From positions 1,794,501-1,858,500 of the forward strand of contig NZ_CP018632.1 of NCBI RefSeq assembly GCF_002215215.1: DNA of 64,000 nt, given 5' to 3'. A model generated the notes under the pieces. The model was not told the origin of the DNA. It ran no database searches and saw only the letters and a program-made list of their open reading frames with translations. Position numbers and translations under genes: made by a program. How positions within the stretch are numbered: the first letter of the stretch is position 1; the number at the start of each line of letters is the position of its first letter. Origin of the DNA: Granulosicoccus antarcticus IMCC3135 (lineage in GTDB: Bacteria > Pseudomonadota > Gammaproteobacteria > Granulosicoccales > Granulosicoccaceae). This document shows, piece after piece, positions 61,307-64,000 of the stretch.

Positions 61307-63391
61307 ATGACTGACCTTTCACACTACCGCAACATTGGCATCTTTGCCCACGTTGATGCGGGCAAGACCACTACCACAGAGCGAATCCTGAAGCTCACGG
61401 GCAAGATACACAAGACCGGTGAAGTACACGATGGTGAAGCTACCACTGACTTCATGGCTCAGGAGCAAGAGCGCGGAATAACCATCCAGTCAGCGGCGAC
61501 CAGCTGCGAGTGGGACGGTCACCGATTCAACATCATCGATACTCCGGGACACGTTGACTTCACTATCGAAGTTTATCGTTCCTTGAAAGTACTCGACGGT
61601 GGTGTGGGTGTTTTCTGTGGTTCTGGCGGTGTTGAGCCCCAGTCCGAAACAAACTGGCGTTATGCGAATGAATCTGAAGTAGCACGTGTAATCTTCGTCA
61701 ACAAGCTGGATCGCATGGGCGCTGATTTCTATCGCGTCGTCAAGCAGGTGAAGGACGTGCTGGCTGCTCGTCCCGTCATCATGACTCTGCCAATCGGCAC
61801 AGAAGATGACTTTGTGGGCGTTGTGGATCTGCTGACCGAAAAGGCATGGATCTGGGATGACTCTGGCAATCCTGAGAGCTACACGCTCGAAGATGTGCCT
61901 GAAGACATGATCGAGATCGTCGCCAAGTACCGTGAAGAGCTGATCGAAACTGCTCTGGAAATGGACGATGAAGCTATGGAGAAGTATTTCGAAGGCGAAA
62001 TACCTGACATCGCTACCATCCAGAAGTGCATCCGCAAGGGCACAATCGACCTGGTCTGGTTTCCTGCTTTCTGTGGTTCTGCGTTCAAGAACAAGGGTAT
62101 GCAGCCCATGCTCGACGGTGTGGTTGCCTATCTGCCTAGCCCGACTGAAGTCAAGCCACAACCTGAAGTGGATCTGGAAGGTGTTGAAACCGGTAATTTC
62201 GCGATTGTTGATCCCGACAGGCCTTTGCGTGCACTGGCGTTCAAGATCATGGATGACCGATATGGCGCTCTGACATTCATTCGCATCTACTCAGGCAGAA
62301 TTGCGAAGGGTGATACGGTTCTCAATACTTTTACGGGTAAGACAGAACGAATCGGTCGTATCGTTGAAATGAACGCTGAAGACCGTATCGAGCTGGATTC
62401 TGCACAAGCGGGCGATATCGTCGCTGTATTGGGCATGAAGAACGTTCAGACAGGTCATACACTGGCCGATCCGAAGCATCCTGCCACACTTGAGCCTATG
62501 GTTTTCCCTGATCCGGTCATCTCGATTGCCGTATCACCGAAAGACAAGGCGGGTAGTGAGAAACTGGGTGTTGCCATTGGCAAGATGGTTGCCGAGGATC
62601 CTTCTTTCCGCGTCATGACTGACGAAGAAAGTGGTGAGACGATTCTGATGGGCATGGGTGAATTGCACCTGGACATCAAGATCGACATTCTCAAGCGTAC
62701 TCACGGTGTTGAAGTTCAAGTGGGCAAGCCTCAGGTGGCTTACCGCGAGACAATTACACAGAAGATCGAAGATACTTACACTCACAAGAAGCAGTCTGGT
62801 GGTTCTGGCCAATACGGTCGTATCGACTACACCATCGAGCCGGGTGAGCCAGGTACTGGTTTTGAATTCGAATCCAAGGTTACAGGTGGCAACGTGCCAC
62901 GTGAATACTGGCCAGCGGTCGAGAAAGGCTTCAAGCTGTCCATGCACGAAGGTGTATTGGCGGGTTATCCATTACTCGACTTCCGCGTCGTTCTGACCGA
63001 TGGTGCCTTCCACGCAGTCGATTCAAGTGCGCTGGCATTTGAAATTGCTGCCAAAGGTGCTTACCGTCAGTCTATTCAGAAGGCAGGTCCTCAGATCATC
63101 GAGCCGGTCATGAAGGTAGACGTGTTCACACCAGATGATCACGTGGGTGATGTAATCGGTGACCTTAACCGTCGTCGTGGCATGATCAAGTCACAAGAGC
63201 CAGGTGCTACCGGTGTTCGCATCAAGGCAGACGTACCTTTGTCAGAGATGTTTGGCTACATTGGTGACCTGCGTACCATGACTTCTGGTCGTGGTCAGTT
63301 CTCCATGGAGTTCAGCCACTACAACCCTTGTCCGAAGAACGTTGCGGACGTGGTTATCAAGGAAGCTCAGGAACGCAAGGCTGCGAAGTAA
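61307..63391 (+). CDS. fusA2: Elongation factor G, second type (EF-G2)
   Basis: A 694-residue translational GTPase. G1 [15 protein letters not shown], switch [15 protein letters not shown]3 [15 protein letters not shown] and G4 [10 protein letters not shown] are intact, followed by domains II-V ([13 protein letters not shown] and [20 protein letters not shown]). Residues such as [17 protein letters not shown] fit the second EF-G found in some gammaproteobacteria rather than the str-operon copy. It stands alone with its own terminator and no rpsL/rpsG/tuf neighbours. The ATG at 61307 is preferred to GTG 61295. Confidence 0.9.
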   Translation: MTDLSHYRNIGIFAHVDAGKTTTTERILKLTGKIHKTGEVHDGEATTDFMAQEQERGITIQSAATSCEWDGHRFNIIDTPGHVDFTIEVYRSLKVLDGGVGVFCGSGGVEPQSETNWRYANESEVARVIFVNKLDRMGADFYRVVKQVKDVLAARPVIMTLPIGTEDDFVGVVDLLTEKAWIWDDSGNPESYTLEDVPEDMIEIVAKYREELIETALEMDDEAMEKYFEGEIPDIATIQKCIRKGTIDLVWFPAFCGSAFKNKGMQPMLDGVVAYLPSPTEVKPQPEVDLEGVETGNFAIVDPDRPLRALAFKIMDDRYGALTFIRIYSGRIAKGDTVLNTFTGKTERIGRIVEMNAEDRIELDSAQAGDIVAVLGMKNVQTGHTLADPKHPATLEPMVFPDPVISIAVSPKDKAGSEKLGVAIGKMVAEDPSFRVMTDEESGETILMGMGELHLDIKIDILKRTHGVEVQVGKPQVAYRETITQKIEDTYTHKKQSGGSGQYGRIDYTIEPGEPGTGFEFESKVTGGNVPREYWPAVEKGFKLSMHEGVLAGYPLLDFRVVLTDGAFHAVDSSALAFEIAAKGAYRQSIQKAGPQIIEPVMKVDVFTPDDHVGDVIGDLNRRRGMIKSQEPGATGVRIKADVPLSEMFGYIGDLRTMTSGRGQFSMEFSHYNPCPKNVADVVIKEAQERKAAK

Positions 63392-63417
63392 TCAGTCTCT
63401 GTTAGTCCGGTAGTTTC

Positions 63418-63451
63418 AAAAAAGGCGCTCTGTAAAGAGCGCCTTTTTTTT
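63418..63451 (+). terminator. Intrinsic terminator of fusA2
   Basis: AAAAAAGGCGCTC pairs with GAGCGCCTTTTTTTT around a 6-nt loop. It lies 27 bp after the stop and is U-rich on the plus strand. Confidence 0.9.
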
Positions 63452-63510
63452 GTCTTTCATTTCCCGATTGTTTTGAACTTGCCTGTTCGCAGGCTTCCAG
63501 AAACGAACCG

Positions 63511-64000
63511 TTAGAAGTCGATGATCGAGGCTTGCAGGGCCTTGGCGACTGCGTGCAGGCGATTGGCCGCATTAAGCTTGCGAGTGGCATTGCGCAAGTG
63601 ATAGATAATGGTGCTCTCGGTGACGCCCAGTATCTGGCTGATCTCCCACGAAGTCTTGCCTTTGGATGCCCATTCCAGGCATTCACGCTCTCGTGCACTG
63701 ATCTGTCCATCACCGGTTTGATGACAGTTAGCGCTGTTATTACGATCCCGGACGCTATTGCGCGGGATTATTGTTGGCATTGCCCAGTCTGTGCCTTGTT
63801 CATCAGCAGGTTTGGCAAGCATGTTGTTGATCATGTTCATGACTCGCTGGGCGGCATGCTCGCCAATACGTGCCAATGGCTGTCGTATTGTGCTGAGAGT
63901 CGGTCGGGTGTGAGCGGCGGCGCACAGATCACCACAACCCAGGATCGACATGTCGTGTGGCATGCGAACACCGTTCTGCTGGCAGGTGCTGAAAGCGCCC
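63511..64000 (-). CDS. Regulator with LacI-type sensor and C-terminal LuxR HTH (partial)
   Basis: The 5' end runs off the window. The visible part begins in a LacI/periplasmic-binding sensor domain: GAFSTCQQNGVRMPHDMSIL, then GCGDLCAAAHTRPTLSTIRQP and IGEHAAQRVMNMI, which is the usual C-terminal end of that fold. After a linker rich in Asn and Arg comes a complete LuxR-type HTH: ISARERECLEWASKGKTSWE, then ISQILGVTESTIIYHLRNATRKL. LacI proteins normally carry their HTH at the N-terminus, so a C-terminal LuxR domain is an unusual arrangement. The likely effector is a small molecule, probably a sugar. It is convergent with fusA2. Confidence 0.8.
   Translation of the reverse strand, partial: GAFSTCQQNGVRMPHDMSILGCGDLCAAAHTRPTLSTIRQPLARIGEHAAQRVMNMINNMLAKPADEQGTDWAMPTIIPRNSVRDRNNSANCHQTGDGQISARERECLEWASKGKTSWEISQILGVTESTIIYHLRNATRKLNAANRLHAVAKALQASIIDF

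Overview
This 64-kb window comes from a Gram-negative chromosome, most probably a gammaproteobacterium. The signs are a Crp/Vfr-type regulator, a trpEGDC operon, rplM-rpsI, TmcA, a dGTPase, lipoproteins with lipoboxes, Kps-type capsule (Kdo-linker) enzymes and an ECF sigma/ChrR pair. A marine relative of Granulosicoccus would fit, but I could not search a database, so the genus is a guess.

Positions 1-9000 are a mobile-element graveyard. It holds a degraded tyrosine-recombinase tail, a 3'-truncated IS21 istA with its 21-bp terminal repeats, and a complete-looking group II intron with an endonuclease-less reverse transcriptase. It also holds a 111-bp MITE, two broken head-to-head GT61 glycosyltransferase genes, and an intact 2539-bp IS4-like element. 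That element's 763-residue transposase carries an N-terminal DruA-like (DUF4338) domain. It has a perfect 10-bp target duplication, and its right-end terminal repeat is shared with the MITE. I consider it the most interesting object in the window.

Positions 9.3-22 kb are a surface-polysaccharide region. UDP-xylose synthase and rfbA make nucleotide sugars. A minus-strand run encodes a GT2 enzyme frameshifted at a C8/G8 tract, a GT4-like enzyme, an unclassified protein and a GT29-like sialyltransferase homologue. A plus-strand run encodes a GT14-like enzyme, KpsC and KpsS. The rest of the dTDP-rhamnose pathway (rfbC-rfbD-rfbB) lies separately at 42.6-45.2 kb.

Positions 22-45 kb are mostly housekeeping: a degenerate GspE/PilB-like protein, a small lipoprotein, class I fumarase, trpEGDC, Crp, an OsmC-like protein, rplM-rpsI, a 1297-residue FAD/Fe-S oxidoreductase, dGTPase, a RAYT-like transposase, a Nudix hydrolase and a DAO/GCV_T oxidoreductase.

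Positions 45-50 kb look like a singlet-oxygen-type stress module. A ChrR-like anti-sigma and its ECF sigma (frameshifted in region 4 in this sequence) lie divergent from a COG2907-DUF1365-cyclopropane synthase operon. That operon is preceded by a TGATCC-N18-TAGTA promoter candidate.

Positions 50-64 kb hold tmcA, a two-domain fasciclin lipoprotein, an M14 carboxypeptidase, AMP nucleosidase, an MFS exporter with two coupled ATP-grasp ligases, a membrane-anchored aspartic protease, a second-type EF-G, and the end of a regulator joining a LacI-type sensor to a LuxR helix-turn-helix.
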